From Halobacteriovoraceae bacterium (lineage in GTDB: Bacteria; Bdellovibrionota; Bacteriovoracia; Bacteriovoracales; Bacteriovoracaceae): a DNA stretch of 64,000 nt. Shown one piece after another: positions 17,554 to 24,740 of this stretch. How positions within the stretch are numbered: position 1 is the stretch's first letter; each line of letters starts with the position of its first letter. Where the stretch lies: NCBI GenBank assembly GCA_002713145.1, contig PAVS01000011.1:62001-126000 (forward strand). Reading direction: 5' to 3'. The position numbers and the translations under genes were made by a program. Below the pieces are notes generated by a model. The model saw only the letters and a program-made list of their open reading frames with translations. It ran no database searches and was not told where the DNA came from.

Positions 17554-18180
17554 TTATTTCTGGATTTGAGCTTTAGTGAGTCTTGTTTTCTCAACGATGG
17601 AATCCGTTTTAAACCAATCGTTACCTGCTCCACGTCCCATTGGGCGCCATCTTGAAGTGATTATCCGACCATTATCGTATATCTCTTCCGAGACATGAAC
17701 CTTAATCACTTCTCCTGTGATAAGTGTTCCAGCTCCTGCATGGTCTCCATAACTGATAAGGTCGCGCAATTTACATTCAAAGTGAATAGGACTTTCTTTG
17801 AGACGAGGAGGTTTTACTTTTTCAGAATCAAGTCTGGTTAAACCAGCAAAGTCAAACTCACTCTCGCCATATGGAAGTTCATTAGAACATAAATTAATAA
17901 GGTCAGCATTATCTTCAGTTACAAAATTGACGACAAACTCTTTTTCTCTCTCAATATTAACCAAAGTATCTTTCTTCTCTCCTGTGTTGGGTCTTCTTAT
18001 AGGTGCGAAACCAACAATCATAGGACGAGCAGAAAAAGCATTGAAAAAAGAAAAGGGAGCCAGATTATGAGTTCCGTTTTCATTTATCGTTGAAACTACA
18101 GCGATGGGTCTAGGAACCACTGCACCAATTAAAAATTTATAGTTTTGACTTAAATCACCATCAGTATCGAAGCTCAACAT
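17554..18180 (-). CDS. Flavin reductase-like FMN-binding protein
   Basis: This 208-residue protein matches the flavin reductase-like (split-barrel, DIM6/NTAB) family: 'FLIGAVVPRPIAVVSTINENG', 'NLAPFSFFNAFSARPMIVGF', 'VNFV'. Members bind FMN and either reduce free flavin for a partner monooxygenase or act as small flavoproteins. It is the last gene of a four-gene unit, and its ATG overlaps the VOC gene stop by one base (TAATG). No two-component monooxygenase gene is nearby. Confidence 0.88.
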   Translation of the reverse strand: MLSFDTDGDLSQNYKFLIGAVVPRPIAVVSTINENGTHNLAPFSFFNAFSARPMIVGFAPIRRPNTGEKKDTLVNIEREKEFVVNFVTEDNADLINLCSNELPYGESEFDFAGLTRLDSEKVKPPRLKESPIHFECKLRDLISYGDHAGAGTLITGEVIKVHVSEEIYDNGRIITSRWRPMGRGAGNDWFKTDSIVEKTRLTKAQIQK

Positions 18181-18731
18181 TATTTTAATCCTTTATCTAA
18201 AAATTCTTCATCATGCAGCCAATTAGTATGTTTAGGCGGTTGTTTTGTTTCTGCCCACTCATCGAGCATGTCCCAGGCAATATCTTTTAATTTTTTCATC
18301 TGCTCATCTGTTCCCGTGTTGGCCGCTAACTCAATACGGTGTCCATTGGGATCGAAAAAGTATAATGACTTAAAGACTCCGTGGTTGGTGATCCCAAGCA
18401 CATCAAGTCCATTATCTTCGAGATGTTTTTTTGCTTTTTCTAATTCATCAAGGCTTCCTACTTCAAGAGCAATATGTTGTACCCAAGTGGGAGTGTTTTC
18501 ATCACGCCCCATAGGTTTTTGTCCTGTGAGTTCAAAAAAGGCGAGGACATTTCCCTGACCTGCATCTAAAAAGATATGCATATAAGGATCAGGTTCACCG
18601 GTAGAGGGCACATGGCTCTCAGAGATGGAAACAGTTAAATCCATTCCTAACATTTTCTTGTAAAAAAGTGCCGTTTCTTTGGCGTCATTGCAGCGATAAG
18701 CCACGTGATGAATTCTTTTTAAACTTACCAT
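18180..18731 (-). CDS. VOC (glyoxalase/bleomycin resistance/dioxygenase) family protein
   Basis: This 183-residue protein has the two-module VOC pattern. Module one begins 'RIHHVAYRCNDAKETALFYKK' and module two has 'WVQHIALEVGSLDELEKAKKHLE' and ends 'YFFDPNGHRIELAAN'. Candidate metal ligands are His 9, His near 103 and Glu near 153. VOC proteins include extradiol dioxygenases, isomerases and lyases. The size fits a single-domain glyoxalase-like or small dioxygenase-like enzyme. Operon context with an FAH-family hydrolase hints at aromatic or oxoacid breakdown, but the reaction is undetermined. Confidence 0.88.
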   Translation of the reverse strand: MVSLKRIHHVAYRCNDAKETALFYKKMLGMDLTVSISESHVPSTGEPDPYMHIFLDAGQGNVLAFFELTGQKPMGRDENTPTWVQHIALEVGSLDELEKAKKHLEDNGLDVLGITNHGVFKSLYFFDPNGHRIELAANTGTDEQMKKLKDIAWDMLDEWAETKQPPKHTNWLHDEEFLDKGLK

Positions 18732-18734
18732 AAT

Positions 18735-19745
18735 TTACTCTCTTGAATTTGGGGATCCAATGGTATTTTCTAGAATACCTATTTTTTCAATTTCTAATTT
18801 TAACTGATCTCCAGGTTGTATCCAGCGATCAATTTCTAAACCACAACCTGTACCTACTGTTCCACTTCCCATAAAATCTGTAGCACGTAACCATTCTTCT
18901 CGGGAGGCATGCTCTATCATTTGGGCCCATGAATAATGTGAGTCTCCTGAATATCCTTCTGACCATTTTTCACCATTGATATGAGCAGTCATTTTTAAAT
19001 GAGGCTCACTTCCGCTAAATTCATCAGCTGTTAAAATGACAGGTCCTATCACAGAACAAAAATCTTTTCCTTTGGCCGGTCCTAGTCTCACGGCCATTTC
19101 TTTTTTCTGAATATCTCTCGCAGAAATATCATTAAAAACGGTGTAGCCAAAGACATGCTCTAGTGCCTTTTCAGCTTTAATGTTTTTTCCATCACGACCA
19201 ATGACTAAACCAAACTCCAATTCATAATCGAGAACTTTGGTATAACTAGGCCAGGGAACAGTTTCATTAGGGCCAATAAAACCACTGGTAGCTCCTTTAT
19301 AATAAGCGGGAATTTCATACCAAGCTTCGGGAATGGGTTCTTTTCGTTTTTTAAAGCCGGCTGCCACATGCTTTTCGTGAGCATAGAAATCTCTGTAGCA
19401 ATTTATACGATCAAGAGGCTTAGCAAGTGAGACAGGACCTTCTAGATTCTGTTTAAGTTCTCCATTGTTGCGAGTTTTAAGTGAACCTTGATGAGAATAT
19501 TTATTAAAGAGCTCCAGAGTTTCTTGAAAAAAACTGAGAGCATTTTCTTGATAGATATTTAAAACATCTGCAAGAGAAGAGGGAGCTTTATGCCAGGCGC
19601 TGGCTTGAGCATTAAAATAATTTTTATCCTCAAAGCTTTTTTGCCAGACTAAATTAACATCGACGATTTCTTTTTCGCCCAACAGGATTCCGAGCCGAGT
19701 GTGAGAACCGATAGGTGTTTGGAGTTTATAAGAGCAAATTTTCAT
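18735..19745 (-). CDS. Fumarylacetoacetate hydrolase (FAH) family protein
   Basis: This 336-residue protein carries the FAH core: 'CYRDFYAHEKHV', metal ligands in 'DYELEFGLVIG', 'GYTVFNDISARDIQ', 'GPAKGKDF' and 'GSGTVGTGCGLEI'. FAH-family enzymes cleave C-C bonds in 3,5-dioxoacids or decarboxylate or hydrate related acids using Mg2+ or Ca2+. A true fumarylacetoacetase is usually about 420 residues with an extra N-terminal domain, so a narrower assignment is not made. The start overlaps the upstream aminotransferase stop by 4 nt (ATGA). The VOC gene follows 3 nt after its stop. Confidence 0.9.
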   Translation of the reverse strand: MKICSYKLQTPIGSHTRLGILLGEKEIVDVNLVWQKSFEDKNYFNAQASAWHKAPSSLADVLNIYQENALSFFQETLELFNKYSHQGSLKTRNNGELKQNLEGPVSLAKPLDRINCYRDFYAHEKHVAAGFKKRKEPIPEAWYEIPAYYKGATSGFIGPNETVPWPSYTKVLDYELEFGLVIGRDGKNIKAEKALEHVFGYTVFNDISARDIQKKEMAVRLGPAKGKDFCSVIGPVILTADEFSGSEPHLKMTAHINGEKWSEGYSGDSHYSWAQMIEHASREEWLRATDFMGSGTVGTGCGLEIDRWIQPGDQLKLEIEKIGILENTIGSPNSRE

Positions 19746-20881
19746 GCCATCTCCGTATCAGGTCTTCCAAACTTTTTATCATACTCAGGAAGTAACTCTT
19801 CCATGGCGTGAAAGAAATGTTTCATCTCTTCTTTAAGACCAATGGAAATTCTCACCCAGTCAGGCATTTTGTTGGCCTTAAGTGGACGAATGATCACCCC
19901 GTGATCAAGAAGCTTTTGAAATAAAAAATCACTCGCTTCGGCTGAACCGGTTTTAAAGGCAATAAAATTTGTAATAGAGCGAACAGGACGAAAGCCCTTT
20001 TGATCTAAAAACTTTAAAGTTTCATAATATCTTTTTGTATTATTGCGGATGGTGCGCTCTAAATGGGGGTAATCTGAGAGAGCCCCGACAGCTCCTTTTT
20101 GAGCAATGAGGCTAGGCTCAAAAGGAAGTTTAACTTTATGGAGAGCTTGAATAAAATCTTTATGGGCAAAGCCATAACCGACTCTAATACCACTGAGACC
20201 ATAAGCTTTAGAAAAAGTTCTCAGGGTGATGACGTTATCGTAGCGATACTTCATAGAGTCGGGGTAATCCCAGGTTGATTGAGCGAATTCGAAATAAGCT
20301 TCATCTAAAATCACAATCGTATGCTTAGGCACGTACTGCATAAGGTAATCAAATTCTTGCTCTGTAATATATGTTCCCGTTGGATTATCTGGGTTGGCTA
20401 TATATAAAACCTTGGTATTTTCATTAACTGCTTCAGCGAGGGCTTTTGTGTCGTAGCGCATATCTTTAGTTCTCGGGACTGTTCTTACCTTAGCTCCTGC
20501 GGCAGTAGCGAGAATATGAAAACCGATGAACGTTTTTTCAGCGGTGAGAACTTCGTCCCCAGCTTGGATAAAGGCCCTGGCAATATAACCCATAATACCT
20601 TCGGATCCGTTCCCCAAGACAATATTTTCTTTTTCAACTTTATAAAGATTGGCGAGCTTTTCTTTTAACGCCGTGGCATGCATATCTGGATAGCGGTGGA
20701 CATCCCATAAGGCATTGGTCATTTCTCGAATAGCGAAGGGACTAGGCCCGAGGGGATTTTCATTACTGGCTAGCTTTGAAATTTCTGTAAGACCTTTTTC
20801 TCTGGCCAGCTCTTCAATAGGTTTTCCTGCTTGATAAACTTGTAACTTATCCAAATAATCTGGAATGAGCTTCTTTTGCAC
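19742..20881 (-). CDS. PLP-dependent aminotransferase, HisC-like
   Basis: This 379-residue class I/II aminotransferase resembles histidinol-phosphate aminotransferase: 'ASNENPLGPSP', 'LGNGSEGIM', 'NPDNPTGTY', 'ILDEAYFEF', and the PLP-lysine segment 'RTFSKAYGLSGIRVGYG'. HisC-like enzymes also transaminate aromatic amino acids. It heads an operon with FAH, VOC and flavin reductase-like genes and no other histidine genes are near. A role in aromatic amino acid transamination feeding the downstream enzymes is therefore as likely as histidine synthesis (inference). Confidence 0.9.
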   Translation of the reverse strand: MQKKLIPDYLDKLQVYQAGKPIEELAREKGLTEISKLASNENPLGPSPFAIREMTNALWDVHRYPDMHATALKEKLANLYKVEKENIVLGNGSEGIMGYIARAFIQAGDEVLTAEKTFIGFHILATAAGAKVRTVPRTKDMRYDTKALAEAVNENTKVLYIANPDNPTGTYITEQEFDYLMQYVPKHTIVILDEAYFEFAQSTWDYPDSMKYRYDNVITLRTFSKAYGLSGIRVGYGFAHKDFIQALHKVKLPFEPSLIAQKGAVGALSDYPHLERTIRNNTKRYYETLKFLDQKGFRPVRSITNFIAFKTGSAEASDFLFQKLLDHGVIIRPLKANKMPDWVRISIGLKEEMKHFFHAMEELLPEYDKKFGRPDTEMA

Positions 20882-20968
20882 GTTGCATACTCCTTAAAAA
20901 AAGTTAGCTTAAACTAGCCCTGCAAATCCATTTTAGCAAGGGATGTTGCGTTGCTCAAAAATGGTAAA

Positions 20969-21002
20969 TTCATTTGAAAATGAAGCACTTATGGGGCAGA
21001 AT
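20969..21002 (+). promoter_or_regulatory. fabI promoter with palindromic operator over the -35
   Basis: TTGAAA (20974-20979), 17-nt spacer, CAGAAT (20997-21002). The inverted repeat TTCATTT-GA-AAATGAA (20969-20984) covers the -35. A regulator bound here could block fabI transcription and perhaps the divergent aminotransferase operon. Confidence 0.5.
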
Positions 21003-21025
21003 ATCGCTTTTAAAACGAGGTTAAA

Positions 21026-21796
21026 ATGGGTTTATTAGAAGGAAAAAAAGCTTTAATTTTTGGTGTGGCAAATGATCGCTCAATCGCATGGGGGATTGCT
21101 AAAAAACTTAAAGCTGAAGGGGCAGAAGTCGCTCTTTCTTATGTCAATGATGCGATCAAAAAAAGAGTGGAACCTCTTGCTGAAGAATTAGGCGCCTCTT
21201 TTATTTTTGAGATGGATGTCACTAATGATGAGCATTACGCAAGTCTTGCGGGTAAAGTGCAAAAGCATTGGGAGAAAATCGATATTGTTGTTCATTCTAT
21301 TGCCTTTGCCGATCGTGCCGATCTAAAAGATAGTTTTGTGAAGACCTCACGTGAAGGTTTTAAAATGGCCTGTGATATTTCCGCTTTTTCATTGGTTGGC
21401 TTATCCCATAGTCTTTACGAAATGATGAACCCAGGCAGTTCCATCCTGGCCATGAGTTATTATGGCTCACAAAAAGTCATCACCAATTATAACGTGATGG
21501 GTGTGGCTAAGGCCGCCCTAGAAGCTTCAACTCGCTATCTCGCTAGTGATCTTGGACAATATGATATACGCGTCAATTGTATTTCAGCTGGGCCTATTAA
21601 AACCCTTGCCGCTTCTGGGATCTCTGGCTTTAGAGATCTTTTGAGTAAAGTTGAAGATTATGCTCCTATGAAAAAGAATGTCACTCAAGATGATGTGGGA
21701 GGAACCGCTTGTTATTTGGCCAGTGATCTATCCACTGGAGTGACTGGTCAAGTCCTTTATGTGGATAGTGGACTCAACATTATGGGTGGATTTTAG
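21026..21796 (+). CDS. fabI: Enoyl-[acyl-carrier-protein] reductase FabI
   Basis: This 256-residue short-chain dehydrogenase has the FabI-specific cofactor site 'GVANDRSIAWGIA', 'HSIAFADR', the catalytic Tyr-x6-Lys in 'YNVMGVAKAALEA', and the C-terminal 'GVTGQVLYVDSGLNIMG'. It performs the final NADH-dependent reduction of each fatty acid elongation cycle in the cytoplasm. Length and motifs are normal. GAGG precedes the ATG. It is followed after 2 nt by a membrane protein gene, so a short operon is likely. Confidence 0.96.
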   Translation: MGLLEGKKALIFGVANDRSIAWGIAKKLKAEGAEVALSYVNDAIKKRVEPLAEELGASFIFEMDVTNDEHYASLAGKVQKHWEKIDIVVHSIAFADRADLKDSFVKTSREGFKMACDISAFSLVGLSHSLYEMMNPGSSILAMSYYGSQKVITNYNVMGVAKAALEASTRYLASDLGQYDIRVNCISAGPIKTLAASGISGFRDLLSKVEDYAPMKKNVTQDDVGGTACYLASDLSTGVTGQVLYVDSGLNIMGGF

Positions 21797-21798
21797 TC

Positions 21799-22542
21799 AT
21801 GTCTCTTGCAGCGGTAAGTTCTTTTAAAGAGGCCTATCGCCAAATCTTCAAAGACAAGGTTTCATTTGCTCTCGCTCTTATTCCAGTCCTCATTGGGATT
21901 GTGCTTTTTTATTTTTTAGGCACAACTCTTTTTTCTAATATTAATGATTTGGGACAGTTTTATATTCAAAAATATCTAGGGGATGGTTCTTGGGGCACAG
22001 TTGCCACTTGGATGATCAATATTATTTTGACCATCCTCTTGTATTACATCGTGAATGTGGCGTTTGTTTTAGTCATCGCTATTATAGCAAGTCCTTTTAA
22101 CGACATTTTAAGTCAACGTATAGAAAAGAGAATGTTAGGGGAGAAGCTTCCAAGCTTCTCAGAAAGTATTAAAGGCAGTGTGACTAATTTGGTAAAAATT
22201 CTTCTCAATGAAGTACGTAAAATCATCATGATTTTAGGGATCTCTTTTTTGGCCATATTGATTGGGTTAATTCCTTTTTTAACTCCGCTCAGTTTCTTTT
22301 TATCGGCCATTGTTATTTCTATTGAATTTATAGATTACTCTTGGTCACGACATGATAAATCTTATCGCGAATGTAAATCAGATTATAGACAGCATTGGTT
22401 CAGTTACTCCTTTGGAGGACTGTTTTTCATGCTGTTGGTGAGTATTCCTGGTTTAAATATTTTGGTGCCTTCTTATGGGACAAGTTACTTTACAGTTTTG
22501 TGGGTGAAAAATAATGAACGTCATAGTCAAATTACCCAATGA
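21799..22542 (+). CDS. EI24/CysZ-like inner-membrane protein
   Basis: The 247-residue product has about five to six hydrophobic segments and the EI24-family pattern: an N-terminal 'SFKEAYRQIFKDK' amphipathic start, then 'FNDILSQRIEKRMLGEKLP' after TM2-3, and a long hydrophobic pair at residues 140-180. In proteobacteria CysZ of this family imports sulfate, but members lacking cysteine gene context are of unknown role. It begins 2 nt after fabI and overlaps the next gene by 29 nt, so it is part of the same transcript. Confidence 0.8.
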   Translation: MSLAAVSSFKEAYRQIFKDKVSFALALIPVLIGIVLFYFLGTTLFSNINDLGQFYIQKYLGDGSWGTVATWMINIILTILLYYIVNVAFVLVIAIIASPFNDILSQRIEKRMLGEKLPSFSESIKGSVTNLVKILLNEVRKIIMILGISFLAILIGLIPFLTPLSFFLSAIVISIEFIDYSWSRHDKSYRECKSDYRQHWFSYSFGGLFFMLLVSIPGLNILVPSYGTSYFTVLWVKNNERHSQITQ

Positions 22543-23533
22543 GGTAAATGAAAAACTGCTTATGATCCCTTTTCTTACAGTTCTGGAAGAACTTTTAAGA
22601 GAGATTGCACATAAAGACCCTGAGGATGATACCTACCAAATACATCTCATTTCCACTAAAAAAGGAATTGAAGTTCTTAACCTAATACCTTTTACCGCTT
22701 ACTATCACGAAATAGATGAAGAAGATTTGAAATCAGTTTTCACCGTCCACCGTGCATGCAAACATTTTACTATTACCAATAAGTTGGATTGTTTTATTTC
22801 GACGACCAAAGGTTTTGTGGATGCAAGCATTGGTAAAAATTTAAACGTGAAAAAAACTATTGGACCAGAATTGGGAAAAAATAAATGGGTCTTAACTCAC
22901 GCTGTGAAAGTTAATGAACAGGCTCATCTCTCGGATTTTCCGAAGCCTCTTCTCACGGCTATTGAAAATGAGAACTTTGAATTGCCTAATGTTAGTTGTA
23001 GAAAACTGGACCCGGTTTATTTAGACTGGAATGAAAATCCGTATTATATAATTGACTTACCACTTACTGAAGAAGAGCGGATTGACCCTTTATGGAGCGA
23101 GTTGTTTGAACACCTCACCAATAAAAGATTTGTTTTTATATGCTCTCAATTAAAACCCCACTTACAAAATGATCTTATTCAAGAATATATTGAAACATTG
23201 CCTCAAAAGAATACGTATAAAATTTTTAAATTAGATTCTTATATTGATTTTGCTAAACTTGTCAGTTTCTCCTTAGGGGTGGCCACCGAGAGCAAGGATC
23301 TTATGACCATCGCTAGTTATTGTGGAGCGTTGACTCATTTTATCAATAGTGGAGTGGACTTAAAGCTTATTGGACCCAAGTACTTTAGAGGAGAGCTCAA
23401 AGACTTAAAACTGGAACCAGAGGCCTTTAACACCATTTTAGATGAGGTTATCTCTTATATTGAACTCAAAACAAAAAAAGAAGAAGAAGAAAAACCTGAA
23501 CAAAAATCTCAAGAAGATGATTTGTCTAAGTAG
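22514..23533 (+). CDS. Putative GT9 (heptosyltransferase)-like protein, divergent
   Basis: The 339-residue cytoplasmic protein starts 'MNVIVKLPNEVNEKLLMIPFL', laid out like the GT9 start ('IL...L.GD....P'). It contains 'TIGPELGKNKWVLTHAV' and a late segment 'LVSFSLGVATESKDLMTIASYCGALTHF' that occupies the place of the GT9 nucleotide-sugar region. The usual GD near the N-terminus is missing. The C-terminus is a Lys/Glu-rich tail. A lipopolysaccharide-related transfer role is a hypothesis; it may be a non-catalytic homologue. The start lies inside the end of the upstream gene. Confidence 0.6.
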   Translation: MNVIVKLPNEVNEKLLMIPFLTVLEELLREIAHKDPEDDTYQIHLISTKKGIEVLNLIPFTAYYHEIDEEDLKSVFTVHRACKHFTITNKLDCFISTTKGFVDASIGKNLNVKKTIGPELGKNKWVLTHAVKVNEQAHLSDFPKPLLTAIENENFELPNVSCRKLDPVYLDWNENPYYIIDLPLTEEERIDPLWSELFEHLTNKRFVFICSQLKPHLQNDLIQEYIETLPQKNTYKIFKLDSYIDFAKLVSFSLGVATESKDLMTIASYCGALTHFINSGVDLKLIGPKYFRGELKDLKLEPEAFNTILDEVISYIELKTKKEEEEKPEQKSQEDDLSK

Positions 23534-23612
23534 TAGATTTTACTCGCTAGGAAATAACACCCTCAGGCCTTAAAATACTTAAGAATGACTAAAATTAAAA
23601 GTAGGAGGCTTT

Positions 23613-24323
23613 ATGAAAAAGTTTTTATTAATAGCACTTTCCTTTGCGCTGATAAGTTGTGGAGGCGATAGTGCTAAAAAATGGGTCACTGATTTAGAGT
23701 ATGAAACAAGAGATCATGACCAAGCAAAATGGATTGCCACTCAGTTTAAAGTTAATCTTGGTGACAATGTTCTTCCTAAGATCACCCAACCTCTACCAAG
23801 AGATTATGGTGTCTTTAAAACTTTCCACGCCAATGGAGAGAATTACATGGGTGTTGATCTTAATCTCACTTCTATCATTAATCTACCAGGTGGCATTGCA
23901 ACTCTTCCTAATGGTCAAGTTGTTCCTATCGATACGAGTGGTGCAGGAATCATTCAAATTCCACTTAAGTTTATCAAAGGGAGTGCTTATCTTTCTTTGA
24001 ATAACGATATGACTCTTGTAGGTGTGGCTGCGGTTATTAAGCAACTCGATGGACTTGATCTCGGAGAGATTGGTGTCTTTCCAGTGGCTACAATTAAAGG
24101 TATCGATATTATGGCCGGAGTATTTACCAGCGATAATAAAGAAGAAAGTGGTTTAGCTATATTTGCTAATTTTGGCTCACTTTGGGATAAGTCCCTTGCC
24201 TATGAAGCAGAGGCTTATATCTATGAGCCAGAGTATGTGGCCAGAAAAAGAAGATGGAAGCTTGCTCGTAAACTCAATAGGCTCTTTAAGAAAAATCAAA
24301 CAATTGATTTTGCGCTAGAATAA
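23613..24323 (+). CDS. Predicted lipoprotein, unknown function
   Basis: The 236-residue product begins MKKFLLIALSFALISC with lipobox LISC, preceded by AGGAGG. The mature region has a Gly/Ile-rich beta-type middle ('VDLNLTSIINLPGGIATLP', 'QIPLKFIKGSAYLSL') and a strongly basic C-terminus ('ARKRRWKLARKLNRLFKKN'). No family recognised. It stands alone between the fabI unit and a terminator, and is probably anchored in the outer membrane. Confidence 0.8.
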   Translation: MKKFLLIALSFALISCGGDSAKKWVTDLEYETRDHDQAKWIATQFKVNLGDNVLPKITQPLPRDYGVFKTFHANGENYMGVDLNLTSIINLPGGIATLPNGQVVPIDTSGAGIIQIPLKFIKGSAYLSLNNDMTLVGVAAVIKQLDGLDLGEIGVFPVATIKGIDIMAGVFTSDNKEESGLAIFANFGSLWDKSLAYEAEAYIYEPEYVARKRRWKLARKLNRLFKKNQTIDFALE

Positions 24324-24350
24324 CAATTCTCTATTTTTAATTCATACTGG

Positions 24351-24375
24351 GCCCGCAGCTATGCGGGCTTTTTTT
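24351..24375 (+). terminator. Factor-independent terminator after the lipoprotein gene
   Basis: GCCCGCA-GCTA-TGCGGGC followed by seven T. Confidence 0.92.
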
Positions 24376-24437
24376 GTGTACATTCCATAACATTGGCCAC
24401 AAAAATTCTGTAGGATTTTTTTACCCATTTTCCATTA

Positions 24438-24446
24438 TGCTAGATG
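24438..24446 (+). promoter_or_regulatory. Extended -10 element upstream of the 86-residue gene
   Basis: TGC-TAGATG lies 26 nt before the GTG start. The -35 is poor (T-rich). It is listed because the same TGC-TA pattern recurs at other promoters in the window. Confidence 0.35.
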
Positions 24447-24471
24447 AGAAACTATTTCTGAGGAGGAATGT

Positions 24472-24732
24472 GTGGGAATTAATGATTACAACCATCTTGA
24501 TAATGACCAAGAAACATTTGAAGTGACTCATCAATCAAGCGCTATAAATAAAGAGCTTGATGAAGCGATTATGTGGACCAAGCAAAACCCATTGAAAGCG
24601 ACACTTATTGGAGCGACAGGTTTATTGGCCTTAAAGAGTAAACTTGTTCGTCAAATGGTTATGATGGGTGTGACCTCATTTGGAACTTTGATGTTTCGTA
24701 AATCTATGATGAATTCAGAGTTGATGCAATAA
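24472..24732 (+). CDS. Small membrane-associated protein (86 aa)
   Basis: The GTG at 24472 is preceded by AGGAGG at 24461-24466. The overlapping ATG at 24469 runs into a stop after four codons, so the GTG decides the frame. The product has a polar N-terminal 30 residues, an amphipathic segment 'LDEAIMWTKQNPLKA' and a hydrophobic C-terminal half 'TLIGATGLLALKS...MVMMGVTSFGTLMF', probably one or two membrane passes. The layout recalls DUF883/YqjD-type ribosome-associated small membrane proteins, but I cannot confirm that. Monocistronic. Confidence 0.7.
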   Translation: MGINDYNHLDNDQETFEVTHQSSAINKELDEAIMWTKQNPLKATLIGATGLLALKSKLVRQMVMMGVTSFGTLMFRKSMMNSELMQ

Positions 24733-24740
24733 GCATCAAC
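24720..24740. other. Hairpin between convergent gene ends
   Basis: GTTGATGC-AATAA-GCATCAAC, an 8-bp perfect stem. It contains the stop codon of the 86-residue gene in its loop and overlaps the valS stop. No T-run follows on either strand, so it may pause or protect transcripts rather than terminate. Confidence 0.4.

Noticed and set aside
17547-17571. 8-bp inverted repeat at the end of the flavin reductase-like gene as a terminator
   Set aside because: GCTCAAAT-N9-ATTTGAGC has a low-GC stem and no T-run on the minus strand; it is too weak to call.
19742-20881. Calling the aminotransferase HisC of histidine biosynthesis
   Set aside because: No other his genes are near and the operon partners are catabolic-type enzymes. 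HisC-like sequence alone does not fix the substrate.
17554-20881. Calling the operon a homogentisate (tyrosine) degradation pathway
   Set aside because: Homogentisate dioxygenase and a full-length 4-hydroxyphenylpyruvate dioxygenase are missing, and the FAH-family protein is shorter than true fumarylacetoacetase.
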